Shown: positions 1 to 6,588, numbered from the stretch's first letter. The stretch is 9,524 nt of DNA from Chthoniobacterales bacterium (GCA_025980625.1 JAICXG010000104.1:1-9524), one strand, 5' to 3'. The notes: generated by a model from the sequence alone, not told the origin. A program made the numbers and translations.

Positions 1-495
1 CCGGCGAGCAGCGATGGAACCGGCTACACCGCGATTGTCCGCGGCGCGAACAACGGCTCCGGGATCGGGCTGGTCGAGGTTTACGATCTCGATTCCGGTC
101 CGGGCTCGAGCGCGATCAACATCTCGACCCGGAGCAACGTGCAAACCGATGACAAGGTCTTGATCGGCGGCGTTATCGTCGGCGGCGAAGGCGCGCAGCG
201 GGTGCTGGTGCGCGCGACCGGTCCCTCACTCAGCGGGATTCTGCCAAACCCGCTGCCCGATCCCACCCTCACGCTCTACGACAGCGACGGCGCGCAAATC
301 GACTTCAACGACGACTGGCAGGCTAACCCGGACGCCGATGCGATCGTCGCGACGACGATTGCGCCTAACGATCCGAAAGAGGCGGCGGTCTTGCCAACTT
401 TGGCGCCGGGTGCTTACAGCGCGATCGTTCGCGGCACCGGCGGCGTGCCGACAGGAACCGGTCTGGTCGAAGTCTACGCGCTCCCGCCGCTGTAA
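1..495 (+). CDS. 3' end of a secreted-type repeat protein (5' end outside window)
   Basis: The frame is open from base 1 and gives 164 residues ending in ...VEVYALPPL. An internal GTG at 139 is not needed as a start. The segment holds the end of one repeat (GYTAIVRG at residues 8-15, GLVEVYDL at 23-30) and a whole second repeat that ends with AYSAIVRG (138-145) and GLVEVYAL (154-161), a period of about 130 residues. Between them come KVLIGGVIVGG, RVLVRATGPSL, a DPTLTLYDSDG strand and FNDDW. From memory, this VRATGPSL...LYDSDG...NDDW...YSAIVRG...LVEVY pattern is common at the C-terminus of very large secreted verrucomicrobial proteins; I know no biochemical function for it. It probably forms repeated beta-sandwich units. 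Its stop lies 2 nt from that of the converging tpiA. A copy of the GCCTAACGA motif at 363-371 encodes its Pro-Asn. Confidence 0.85.
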   Translation, partial: PASSDGTGYTAIVRGANNGSGIGLVEVYDLDSGPGSSAINISTRSNVQTDDKVLIGGVIVGGEGAQRVLVRATGPSLSGILPNPLPDPTLTLYDSDGAQIDFNDDWQANPDADAIVATTIAPNDPKEAAVLPTLAPGAYSAIVRGTGGVPTGTGLVEVYALPPL

Positions 496-497
496 AG

Positions 498-1265
498 CTA
501 ATCGTTAGGCACGCCGGCCTGCACGATTTGCGCGAAGCTGCGCGGGTCGAGGCTCGCACCGCCCACGAGCGCGCCATCGATGTCGGGCTGAGAGAGAAGT
601 TGCCGCGCGTTCTCAGGTTTGACGCTGCCGCCGTACTGGATACGGACTTTTTCCGCCGTCGCGTCATCGGATATTTCGCGCAGCAACTGGCGGACGAAAG
701 CGTGCGCTTCCTGCGCCTGATCGGCGGTGGCGGTTTTGCCGGTGCCGATCGCCCAGACCGGCTCGTAAGCGACGACCGTTTCGAGCAGCTCCCTCGCTTC
801 GACATTAGCGAGACTGCCGCGCAACTGAGTCGAAAGGACCTTCTCCACCTCGCCGCGCTCGCGTTCGGCAAGCGTCTCGCCGACGCAGAGGATTGGCCGC
901 AGATTTTGTTCGTATGCGGCGCGCACCTTGCGGTTGACGATCTCGTCGGTCTCACAAAACATCGCCCGCCGCTCACTGTGGCCGAGGACCACATACCTAA
1001 CGAAAAGGTCGCGCAACATCGGCGGGCTGATTTCGCCGGTGAAGGCGCCGCTCCGTTCCCAATGCATGTTTTGCGCACCGACCTTGATGTTCTGCGTTTG
1101 GGTCAGCAACTCGGTAACTTTTGGGATGGCGGTGAAGGGCGGCAGGATGACGATTTCAATCTCATCGAGATCGCCGATTTCCCGCAGGAACGTAGTGATG
1201 AATGCCTCCGACTCGCTCTGAGTCATGTGCATTTTCCAGTTCGCGGCGATGATTTTTTTGCGCAT
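498..1265 (-). CDS. tpiA: Triosephosphate isomerase
   Basis: Interconverts dihydroxyacetone phosphate and glyceraldehyde 3-phosphate in the cytoplasm. The 255 residues match the usual length of about 250. Visible motifs: AANWKMH at 7-13 (Asn9 and Lys11 of the active site), LGHSERR at 94-100 (catalytic His96), AYEPVWAIGTGKTA at 166-179 (catalytic Glu168 plus the phosphate-gripping loop 6), YGGSV at 211-215 and GGASL at 235-239. Nothing essential is missing. It is the last gene of the gap-ORF-pgk-tpiA run and is separated from pgk by an 87-nt palindromic spacer. No good Shine-Dalgarno sequence precedes the ATG; the start is set by alignment of MRKKIIAANWK with the family. The C-terminal Pro-Asn-Asp is encoded by a GCCTAACGA motif copy (502-510) directly before the TAG stop. 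Another position (995-1003) holds a one-mismatch copy. The convergent gene's stop lies 2 nt beyond. Confidence 0.97.
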   Translation of the reverse strand: MRKKIIAANWKMHMTQSESEAFITTFLREIGDLDEIEIVILPPFTAIPKVTELLTQTQNIKVGAQNMHWERSGAFTGEISPPMLRDLFVRYVVLGHSERRAMFCETDEIVNRKVRAAYEQNLRPILCVGETLAERERGEVEKVLSTQLRGSLANVEARELLETVVAYEPVWAIGTGKTATADQAQEAHAFVRQLLREISDDATAEKVRIQYGGSVKPENARQLLSQPDIDGALVGGASLDPRSFAQIVQAGVPND

Positions 1266-1272
1266 GAAAATA

Positions 1273-1354
1273 AGACAGGATTAGCAGGATCGACAGAATA
1301 CGGAAGAGGTGGAGTGGAAACTCTTCCATCCGGTTAATCCTGTAAATCCCGTCT
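1273..1354. repeat. Imperfect palindromic spacer element between pgk and tpiA
   Basis: The left arm (1273-1308, beginning AGACAGGATTAGCAGGAT) pairs with the right arm (1321-1354, ending AATCCTGTAAATCCCGTCT). The outer 18 positions differ at about three, and the inner GGAAGAG (1302-1308) pairs perfectly with CTCTTCC (1321-1327) across a 12-nt loop. The left arm itself contains a short tandem pattern (ACAGGATTAG, CAGGATCG, ACAGAAT). The element fills nearly the entire 87-nt gap and its right edge runs into the pgk stop codon. The transcript would fold into a long stem between two co-transcribed genes. AGGATT-type palindromic spacers of this kind are, from memory, dispersed in several bacterial groups as non-autonomous repeats. 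It has no U-tract directly after the stem in the operon direction, so it looks more like an RNA-processing or stability element, or a MITE-like insertion, than a terminator. Confidence 0.7.
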
Positions 1355-2567
1355 AGTTTTTCTCCGTCAAAGCGGCGACGCCCGGCAGCTCCTTGCCTTC
1401 GATCAGTTTGAGCGAAGCGCCGCCGCCAGTCGAAATAAAGGTCATGTTGTCGGCGAGGCCGGCTTGCTTCACGGCCGTGACGGAATCACCTCCGCCGATG
1501 ATGGTCGTTGCATTCGATTCGGCGAGCGCTTCCGCGATCGCTTCGGTGCCGGCGGAAAATTCCCGGATCTCAAAAATCCCGGGCGGGCCATTCCAGAGGA
1601 TCGTCTTGGCGTGCGCGATTTCGTCTCGGAAAAGCGTGATCGTTTCCGGTCCGATATCGACCGCCTGCCAGCCGCCGGGAACATCATAGTCCGGGCCGAG
1701 ACGGCCGCTCTGCCGGGTCACCGCGCCGGGCTGGATTTCCTCCGCGCCTAACAAATCGATCGGCAGGATGAGGCGGACATTCTTTTCTTTGGCCAACTGC
1801 ATGAGTTCGCGCGCGAGGTCGAGTTTATCCCGCTCGACCCGGCTCTCGGCCATGTACATGCCCTGGGCCTCAAGGAAAGTGTTGGCCATCGCACCGCAGA
1901 TCAGGATGGTGTCGGCTTTATCGAGCAGCGCCTTGATCACGCCGATCTTGTCCGAGACCTTCGCGCCGCCAAGTATAACAAGAAAAGGACGCGCCGGATT
2001 CGCCAATTCTTCCTTCAGGTACTTGAGTTCCTTTTCCATCAGGAAACCCATTGCCGCCTGCCTGACGAACTTCGTCACCCCGACGGTGGAAGCGTGCGCG
2101 CGGTGCGCGGCGCCGAAAGCGTCGTTGACAAAAAGCCCGTCGCTGAGTTTCGCGAGCGACTCAGCAAATTGCGGATCGTTAGCTTCTTCACCGGCGTAAA
2201 AGCGGACGTTCTCGAGCAGAGTGACATCACCGTCGCACATCTCCGACACGATCTTCTCCGCGTCTGCGCCGATGCAATCATGGCTGAAGGCGACCGGGTG
2301 CGCGATCAGGTCATGCAAGACGAGCCCGACGGGGCGAAGCGAATATTTCTCGACCGGCTTCCCTTTCGGCCGGCCAAGATGCGACATGAGAACAGTCTTC
2401 GCACCCTGGGCGCGGAGATAATTGATCGTCGGCAGCGTTTCCCGGATTCGGGTGTCGTCGGTGATGATTGTCGCGCCGTCCCGCTCTTCCGTCGGAACAT
2501 TGAAATCGACGCGCACGAGAACGCGTTTCCCGCGTACATCGAGATCTCGCAGGGTCAGTTTGGGCAT
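1353..2567 (-). CDS. pgk: Phosphoglycerate kinase
   Basis: Transfers phosphate from 1,3-bisphosphoglycerate to ADP, the first ATP-yielding step of glycolysis, in the cytoplasm. Its 404 residues are the usual bacterial length. N-domain substrate motifs: RVDFNVP at 19-25, SHLGRPKG at 62-69, LLENVRFY at 117-124 and NDAFGAAHRAHAST at 148-161. C-domain nucleotide motifs: GGAKVSDK at 200-207, WNGPPGIFE at 325-333, GGGDSVTAV at 358-366 and TGGGASL at 380-386. All are intact. The start ATG lies 2 nt after the stop of the four-helix ORF, so translation is probably coupled to it. The nearest AGGAG (complement of 2582-2586) is 14 nt upstream, inside the hexamer repeat that encodes that ORF's tail. A motif copy at 1746-1752 forces a TTA leucine codon in DLLGAEE. 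Confidence 0.97.
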   Translation of the reverse strand: MPKLTLRDLDVRGKRVLVRVDFNVPTEERDGATIITDDTRIRETLPTINYLRAQGAKTVLMSHLGRPKGKPVEKYSLRPVGLVLHDLIAHPVAFSHDCIGADAEKIVSEMCDGDVTLLENVRFYAGEEANDPQFAESLAKLSDGLFVNDAFGAAHRAHASTVGVTKFVRQAAMGFLMEKELKYLKEELANPARPFLVILGGAKVSDKIGVIKALLDKADTILICGAMANTFLEAQGMYMAESRVERDKLDLARELMQLAKEKNVRLILPIDLLGAEEIQPGAVTRQSGRLGPDYDVPGGWQAVDIGPETITLFRDEIAHAKTILWNGPPGIFEIREFSAGTEAIAEALAESNATTIIGGGDSVTAVKQAGLADNMTFISTGGGASLKLIEGKELPGVAALTEKN

Positions 2568-2569
2568 GG

Positions 2570-3004
2570 TTACTGGTCGTGCTCCTGCTCGTAATCGTGC
2601 TCGTGCTCGATTCCAAAGCTCCCTTCATCCTCACGCAGCACATCAGCCCGTTCCGAAAACCGCCGCAGCATTCCGACTAACATCTGGACCAGCCTGACGA
2701 GGTGCTCTTTCGCTGCGCGCACATCTTCCATAGTGGTGAATCGCCGTGCCACAAGCACATCGAGCGAAGCTGCGCATTCGAGGGCCGAGCCTCTCGCTAT
2801 CTCAATGAATCGTGCTCGATCCCGGGCCGAGAACTTGCCGTTCCTTTCGGCGATATTCAGGGGAATGCTGGTCGAAGCGCGATCCAGTTGATCCCTGGCC
2901 GCAGTTTTGCCGGAAATTTTATCGAGAAATCCACCCACCCAGCCGCAGAAAGCGATTGCTTCCTGGTACACGTCCAGCTTTTCGTGATCGAACAGGGGTT
3001 TCAT
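2570..3004 (-). CDS. Four helix bundle protein (23S rRNA IVS-type family) with a charged repeat tail
   Basis: Belongs to the small helical family first known from ORFs inside 23S rRNA intervening sequences (older name 'S23 ribosomal protein'). The molecular role is unknown, possibly nucleic-acid binding. The recognisable core is FDHEKLDVYQEA (5-16), DQLDRASTSIPLNIAE (38-53) and FIEIARGSALECAASLDVL (66-84), followed by a helix at about 93-122. At 144 residues it exceeds the usual 115-130 because of a C-terminal tail (residues 132-144, IEHEHDYEQEHDQ) encoded by the hexamer array at 2577-2612. It sits within the glycolytic operon, 68 nt after gap and 2 nt before pgk. Related hexamer repeats lie just upstream (3014-3069), so ORF and repeats look like one inserted unit. 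No convincing Shine-Dalgarno sequence is visible; the start is chosen from the conserved N-terminus. Family assignment is confident, function is not. Confidence 0.9.
   Translation of the reverse strand: MKPLFDHEKLDVYQEAIAFCGWVGGFLDKISGKTAARDQLDRASTSIPLNIAERNGKFSARDRARFIEIARGSALECAASLDVLVARRFTTMEDVRAAKEHLVRLVQMLVGMLRRFSERADVLREDEGSFGIEHEHDYEQEHDQ
2577..2612. repeat. Hexamer array TCGTGC/TCGTAA at the 3' end of the four-helix ORF
   Basis: Six consecutive 6-nt units read on the plus strand: TCGTGC, TCCTGC, TCGTAA, TCGTGC, TCGTGC, TCGATT. In the minus-strand gene they encode the alternating Glu-His/Asp-Tyr/Glu-Gln tail. The last four units match the array upstream of the ORF (3014-3031) except for one extra TCGTGC. 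The variant TCCTGC unit creates the only AGGAG near the pgk start. Confidence 0.8.
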
Positions 3005-3013
3005 ATATCTTAC

Positions 3014-3069
3014 TCGTAATCGTGCTCGATTTTGCGTCGTTTAGTTTCGATTACGAGCACGAGCACGAG
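3014..3069. repeat. Hexamer repeats, direct and inverted, between gap and the four-helix ORF
   Basis: 3014-3031 reads TCGTAA, TCGTGC, TCGATT, a direct copy of the array at the other end of the ORF with one unit fewer. 3048-3069 carries the same units inverted (complement: TCGTGC, TCGTGC, TCGTAA, TCG). Between them is a 16-nt AT-richer spacer. The inverted halves pair at roughly 13 of 17 positions, so a hairpin is possible. The segment fills the 68-nt gap between the gap stop and the four-helix start and shows no promoter that I can defend. Confidence 0.75.
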
Positions 3070-3072
3070 TTT

Positions 3073-4068
3073 TTACGAGATCATCTCCAGCATCTCGACG
3101 CAGCGATTGCTGTAGCCCCACTCGTTGTCATACCACCCGACTACCTTCACGAATTTCCCTCCGTGCATCATCGTGAGTTTGCTATCGAAAATACAGGAGT
3201 GCGGGTTGCCAACGATATCCTGCGAGACGAGCGGTTCGTCGCTGAACTCGACCACACCCTTGTAACTCGGATCGCTCACCGCTTTGCGAAAGGCGTTGTT
3301 GATCGACTCGACGTTCGCTTCTTTCTCGAGGATGGCGGTGAAATCGGTCACAGAACCATCCGGTGTCGGAACGCGAAAGGCGCCGCCGTTCAGCTTGCCT
3401 TTCAACTCGGGTAACACTTCGCCGATCGCTTTCGCCGCGCCGGTGCTCGATGGGATGATGCTGAGCGCCGCCGCCCGCGCGCGCCGCAAATCTTCGTGCG
3501 GCAAATCGAGGATCCGCTGGTCGTTGGTGTAACTGTGGATCGTGCTCATAAAGCCGTTCACGATCGTGAAATTTTCGTGCAGCACGCGCGCGAGCGGAGC
3601 GAGGCAATTGGTCGTGCAGCTCGCATTCGAGATGATGGTGTGCTTCGCCGGGTCGTAGATGTTGTCGTTAATCCCGATGCAGATCGTTGCGTCCGGATTT
3701 TTCGCCGGCGCGCTGATCAACACTTTCTTCGCGCCGGCGGCGAGATGCAGTTCGGCTTTGTCGCGGCTGGTGAAAAAGCCGGTTGATTCGAGCACCACAT
3801 CGACGTTCAGATGCTTCCACGGCAGCTTCGCCGGGTCGCGTTCCTTCAAAACTTTAATCTTATGGCCGCGCACGACGATGTTCTCCTGGTCGGAGCCGAT
3901 CTCGCCGTCGAATTTCCCGTGGACTGAATCCCACTTGAGCAGATGCGCGAGAGTGTGGGTGTCGGTGAGATCGTTGATCGCCTGAACCCGCGCGACCTGG
4001 TCCTGGTTCATGGCGCGGAGGACGTTGCGCCCGATGCGGCCGAAGCCGTTGATGCCAAAAGTTGCCAT
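3073..4068 (-). CDS. gap: Glyceraldehyde-3-phosphate dehydrogenase, type I
   Basis: Oxidises and phosphorylates glyceraldehyde 3-phosphate to 1,3-bisphosphoglycerate with NAD+ in the cytoplasm, supplying the substrate of the downstream pgk. 331 residues, a full-length type I enzyme. The Rossmann loop is GFGRIGR at 8-14. Asp33 in INDL is the residue typical of NAD rather than NADP use. The catalytic motif SNASCTTNCLAP spans 147-158 with nucleophile Cys151; His178 lies in STIHSYTNDQ. PSSTGAAKA and the C-terminal WYDNEWGYSNR (302-312) are intact. It is the first gene of the operon, divergent from the esterase at 4161. No Shine-Dalgarno sequence precedes the ATG, which instead follows an A/T run (TTTTTTTT in the minus strand). 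The start is fixed by MATFGINGFGRIGR. Confidence 0.97.
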   Translation of the reverse strand: MATFGINGFGRIGRNVLRAMNQDQVARVQAINDLTDTHTLAHLLKWDSVHGKFDGEIGSDQENIVVRGHKIKVLKERDPAKLPWKHLNVDVVLESTGFFTSRDKAELHLAAGAKKVLISAPAKNPDATICIGINDNIYDPAKHTIISNASCTTNCLAPLARVLHENFTIVNGFMSTIHSYTNDQRILDLPHEDLRRARAAALSIIPSSTGAAKAIGEVLPELKGKLNGGAFRVPTPDGSVTDFTAILEKEANVESINNAFRKAVSDPSYKGVVEFSDEPLVSQDIVGNPHSCIFDSKLTMMHGGKFVKVVGWYDNEWGYSNRCVEMLEMIS

Positions 4069-4160
4069 AAAAAAAACTGTGAGTTTGGAGTTGAGGTTGA
4101 GAGCCGCGGAGGCGCAGCGCCGGCTTATTCTTAGAACGCGCCGAAAGCGGAGGCAAGCGA
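4069..4160. promoter_or_regulatory. Divergent intergenic region, probable promoters of gap operon and esterase
   Basis: This 92-nt region separates the divergent starts of gap and the esterase, so it should hold both promoters. On the minus strand TTGCCT (complement of 4151-4156) and AAGAAT (complement of 4127-4132) are 18 nt apart and resemble a weak -35/-10 pair for gap, each matching the consensus at 4 of 6 bases. GGCGCAGCGCC (4111-4121) is a tight GC-rich inverted repeat in the gap leader, within AGCCG (4102-4106) and CGGCT (4121-4125). I see no convincing -35/-10 pair for the esterase. Promoter positions are a weak inference; the divergent layout is seen directly. Confidence 0.35.
4149..4153 (+). 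promoter_or_regulatory. Shine-Dalgarno GGAGG of the GDSL esterase
   Basis: GGAGG lies 7 nt before the ATG at 4161, the best ribosome-binding site in the window. It favours this start over the in-frame ATG at 4200, which would give a shorter, more conventional signal peptide but has no comparable site. Confidence 0.8.
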
Positions 4161-4865
4161 ATGAACAAGACCGGGCTTGAGACAGTCCAAGAACGGCTCA
4201 TGCATTCCCTCGTTTCTTTTCTTCTCATTGGTCTGACCACGACCAGCGTTCTCGCCAAGCCGCACCAGCGCAACGCGTCCTCGCGACAGGTTGGAACTCG
4301 CACCGTGCTTGTGCTCGGCGACAGCCTTTCGGCCGGTTACGGATTGAGCCGTGCCGATGCTTACCCGGCGCTGCTGGCGGAAAAGGCGGCCGCGGCGGGC
4401 GAACGCGTCCACATCATTAATGCCGGGGTAAGCGGGGACACGACGGCGGGCGCGGTGCGCCGGTTGCCGAACCTGCTTCATAACCATCACATCGACGTGT
4501 TGCTCATCGAGCTCGGGATCAACGATGCTTTTCGCGGGATTCCGGTGGCGCAGATCGAGGCGAATCTGCAACGCATCATCGACCAGACGCGCGCTCGTTA
4601 CCCGACGGTGCAAATTGTTATCGCCGGGATGCAATTGCCGAACTACTCGCAGGAGGATTACCTGACGGCATTTGGCGCCCTCTACGTCGAGCTGGCGCGG
4701 CGCAATCACGCCGAGCTGGTGCCGTTCCTTCTCGAGCGCGTAATCGGCAATCCGAGCCTGAATCTACCCGACCTGATCCATCCGAACGCTCGCGGACAGA
4801 GCGTCCTTGCGGCGAACGTCTGGCCGGCACTCGAAGCGGCGCTGAGGAAGAGCAAACAGTCCTGA
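4161..4865 (+). CDS. SGNH/GDSL hydrolase, TesA-like arylesterase/lysophospholipase, exported
   Basis: Predicted to hydrolyse ester or thioester bonds of acyl lipids in the periplasm, like E. coli TesA. 234 residues. The N-terminus has a 14-residue lead (MNKTGLETVQERLM), then the hydrophobic stretch SLVSFLLIGLTTTSVLA (16-32), a likely Sec signal peptide cut near Ala32. SGNH blocks: GDSLS at 53-57 with nucleophile Ser55; NAGVSGDTTAGA at 87-98 with the oxyanion Gly; LGIND at 118-122 with Asn121; and DLIHPN at 204-209 with Asp204 and His207 of the triad. All four catalytic groups are present. The Shine-Dalgarno sequence at 4149 supports this start; initiation at Met14 or Met15-region (ATG 4200) would also leave a signal peptide. 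It is divergent from gap and converges on the PEBP gene with 14 nt between stops. The native substrate cannot be read from the sequence. Confidence 0.92.
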   Translation: MNKTGLETVQERLMHSLVSFLLIGLTTTSVLAKPHQRNASSRQVGTRTVLVLGDSLSAGYGLSRADAYPALLAEKAAAAGERVHIINAGVSGDTTAGAVRRLPNLLHNHHIDVLLIELGINDAFRGIPVAQIEANLQRIIDQTRARYPTVQIVIAGMQLPNYSQEDYLTAFGALYVELARRNHAELVPFLLERVIGNPSLNLPDLIHPNARGQSVLAANVWPALEAALRKSKQS

Positions 4866-4879
4866 ACCTGCGCGTCTGC

Positions 4880-5398
4880 CTAACGACCGAAGCGACCCAT
4901 CAATGTGCCGTTCGCAAGAATGTGTCCGGCGAGTGCGCGATCAACCGCCGCGCGTTTCGCGCCGCTGCGCAAATCGAGCTTCCGGTCGAGCGCGAAGAGA
5001 CGAAAGCAATAGCGATGCACGCCGGAGGGCGGACAGGGGCCGCCGTAACCAGCCTTGCCGAAATCGTTCTTGCCCTGCATTGCGCCCGAGGGAACGCTGG
5101 ATTGGGCAATTTGTTTCGTCTTCGCATCAATGTTCCAGACCAGCCAATGCGTAAATGTCCCGCCCGGCGCGTCGGGATCGTCCACGATCAGCGCCAGACT
5201 TACGGCCTTGGCCGGCACTCCTTCGAACGCGAGCGGAGGATGGTAGTTCGCCCCCTTGCAACTGAACTGCTCCGGAATTGTCGCGCCGGCTTTGAAGGCT
5301 GTGCTGGTGATCTCGAGCTTGGCAGTTTCACCCGAGCTTTTGTGCGCGAGAATCACGGCCATCACCATTCCGGCGATAAAGACGCAACACCGCTTCAT
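4880..5398 (-). CDS. YbhB/YbcL family phosphatidylethanolamine-binding-like protein, exported
   Basis: PEBP-fold protein of the bacterial YbhB/YbcL group. The E. coli members have no settled activity; eukaryotic relatives bind phospholipid heads or kinases. 172 residues. The N-terminal stretch CCVFIAGMVMAVILA (4-18) looks like a Sec signal peptide, which would place the mature protein in the periplasm. PEBP motif 1 is DDPDAPGGTFTHWLVWNI at 73-90, with the ligand-pocket Asp and His84. Motif 2 is GPCPPSGVHRYCFRLFAL at 120-137. AFKAGATIPEQFSCKGAN (34-51) is the usual N-terminal block. It follows the aminotransferase stop by 10 nt on the same strand, so the two are probably co-transcribed. Its TAG stop (complement of 4880-4882) is embedded in a GCCTAACGA motif copy. 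Family confidence is high; function unknown. Confidence 0.93.
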   Translation of the reverse strand: MKRCCVFIAGMVMAVILAHKSSGETAKLEITSTAFKAGATIPEQFSCKGANYHPPLAFEGVPAKAVSLALIVDDPDAPGGTFTHWLVWNIDAKTKQIAQSSVPSGAMQGKNDFGKAGYGGPCPPSGVHRYCFRLFALDRKLDLRSGAKRAAVDRALAGHILANGTLMGRFGR

Positions 5399-5408
5399 CG
5401 CTTTTCTT

Positions 5409-6554
5409 TTAGGTCGCGCTTGCCGTCGTGACCTCGCGAAAGGCAGCGAGGAATGTTTCCATCTCAGATCTCTTGCCGATCGTTAGGCGAAGGTGGTTCG
5501 GCATTGCGGGAAATAAACGGCCGACCTCGATTTGCCGACTCTTCAGCGATGCGATCAGCGGCACTACCGGGCGTTGCGCGTCGAACATGACGAAGTTTGC
5601 CTGCGAGGGAATCGACTTGAATCCCATCTTCCCCAGCTCAGTGATGGTGAACGTCCGCGTGTCGGCGTTGAGCCGGCGGCCGTTTGTGACTTGCGCGGGA
5701 TCGGCGAGACTCGCCCGGGCGGCCGCGATCGCCATGATGTTGATGCTGTCCCAGGATTGGCGCGCCCGCAGCCGCTCGATCGTCGCAGGTTGCGCCACGC
5801 AATAGCCGCAACGCAATCCCGCCATCCCGTAGATCTTCGAAAAGGTGCGGGCGACGATGAGGTTGGGGTGATCGGCGACGAGCGGGATCACGCTCTCGTA
5901 CTCGGGAGTGTCGGCGTAATGGTAATAAGCCTCGTCCACCAGCACCATGGTGTCGTTAGGCAGCTGGCGAATGAAATCGCGCACCTCGTCCTTCCGCGTA
6001 ATGCTCGCGGTCGGGTTATTCGGGTTGCAAATGTAAACCAGACCGCCCTTCGCCGCCGCGCTCATCTTCGCCAGATCGTGCGCCCAACTCGAAGTCAGCG
6101 GCACCTTCACGACTTCGGCGCCGCCGAGCTGTGCGTGATGCAGAATCGCCTCGAAGGTAGGATCGGCGACGATCAGCCGGCCACCTCCCTTCTCCTTCGT
6201 CTGCGGCCCGGTGAAGACATCGGCGGCGAGTTTAAGGATCTCGCCGGAACCATCTCCGAGAAGGATGCGGCTGCGCTCGACTCCGTTCAGTTCCGCCAGC
6301 GCGGCGACGAGCGCATCGGCGTGTTTGTCGGGATAACGACAAGAGAGCCCGAAGGCGTGATCCATCGCGGCGAGCGCTTTGCGGCAAGGGCCGTAGGGAT
6401 TTTCGTTCGAGCTCAGGCGAACGGTCGCGCTCGAGACCAGGCCGTCGGTGGAATCGATCGTCGCCGATTTGGCAAACGTGACCGCGGGCCGCGCGACCGC
6501 CGCGGCCGCGCCCGCGCCTAACAATTGTGCGAATTTGCGCCGTGAGATTTTCAT
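5409..6554 (-). CDS. HisC-like PLP-dependent aminotransferase (class I/II) with a Tat signal
   Basis: Fold type I transaminase closest in motifs to histidinol-phosphate aminotransferase. 381 residues. Residues 1-30 form a twin-arginine signal: SRRKFAQLLG at 4-13, then a small-residue hydrophobic stretch and an AKSA-type cleavage site. The catalytic domain follows: SSNENPYGP at 48-56, GDGSGEIL at 100-107, CNPNNPT at 176-182 (PLP-contacting Asn180), VDEAYYHY at 206-213 (Asp207 to the pyridine nitrogen, Tyr210), TFSKIYGMAGLRCGY at 237-251 (Lys240, Schiff base) and LRLTIG at 355-360 (Arg356, carboxylate). All key residues are intact, so it should be active. Export of a folded, cofactor-loaded enzyme fits Tat. 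A cytoplasmic HisC would lack this signal and normally sits in a his operon; here no his gene is near. It lies 34 nt after the DUF1579 gene and 10 nt before the PEBP gene. Substrate unknown. Three GCCTAAC copies lie in it. Confidence 0.93.
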   Translation of the reverse strand: MKISRRKFAQLLGAGAAAAVARPAVTFAKSATIDSTDGLVSSATVRLSSNENPYGPCRKALAAMDHAFGLSCRYPDKHADALVAALAELNGVERSRILLGDGSGEILKLAADVFTGPQTKEKGGGRLIVADPTFEAILHHAQLGGAEVVKVPLTSSWAHDLAKMSAAAKGGLVYICNPNNPTASITRKDEVRDFIRQLPNDTMVLVDEAYYHYADTPEYESVIPLVADHPNLIVARTFSKIYGMAGLRCGYCVAQPATIERLRARQSWDSINIMAIAAARASLADPAQVTNGRRLNADTRTFTITELGKMGFKSIPSQANFVMFDAQRPVVPLIASLKSRQIEVGRLFPAMPNHLRLTIGKRSEMETFLAAFREVTTASAT

Positions 6555-6588
6555 CGCGAGGAGATCGGGTTGGCGAGTGAGCGGCGCA

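Noticed and set aside
528..1337. 269-codon open frame on the plus strand opposite tpiA
   Set aside because: Antisense to a complete triosephosphate isomerase, with no family motifs; it also runs through the palindromic spacer.
2577..3069. CRISPR-like array
   Set aside because: The repeats are 6-nt tandem units without spacers of constant length, and no cas gene is nearby.
2812..3414. 200-codon open frame on the plus strand across the four-helix ORF, repeats and gap 3' end
   Set aside because: It crosses two real genes and a repeat array in antisense and has no domain-like sequence.
5532..6521. 329-codon open frame on the plus strand opposite the aminotransferase
   Set aside because: It lies entirely antisense to a gene with all catalytic motifs intact and its translation is Arg-rich with no recognisable domain. 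It is a GC-rich shadow frame.
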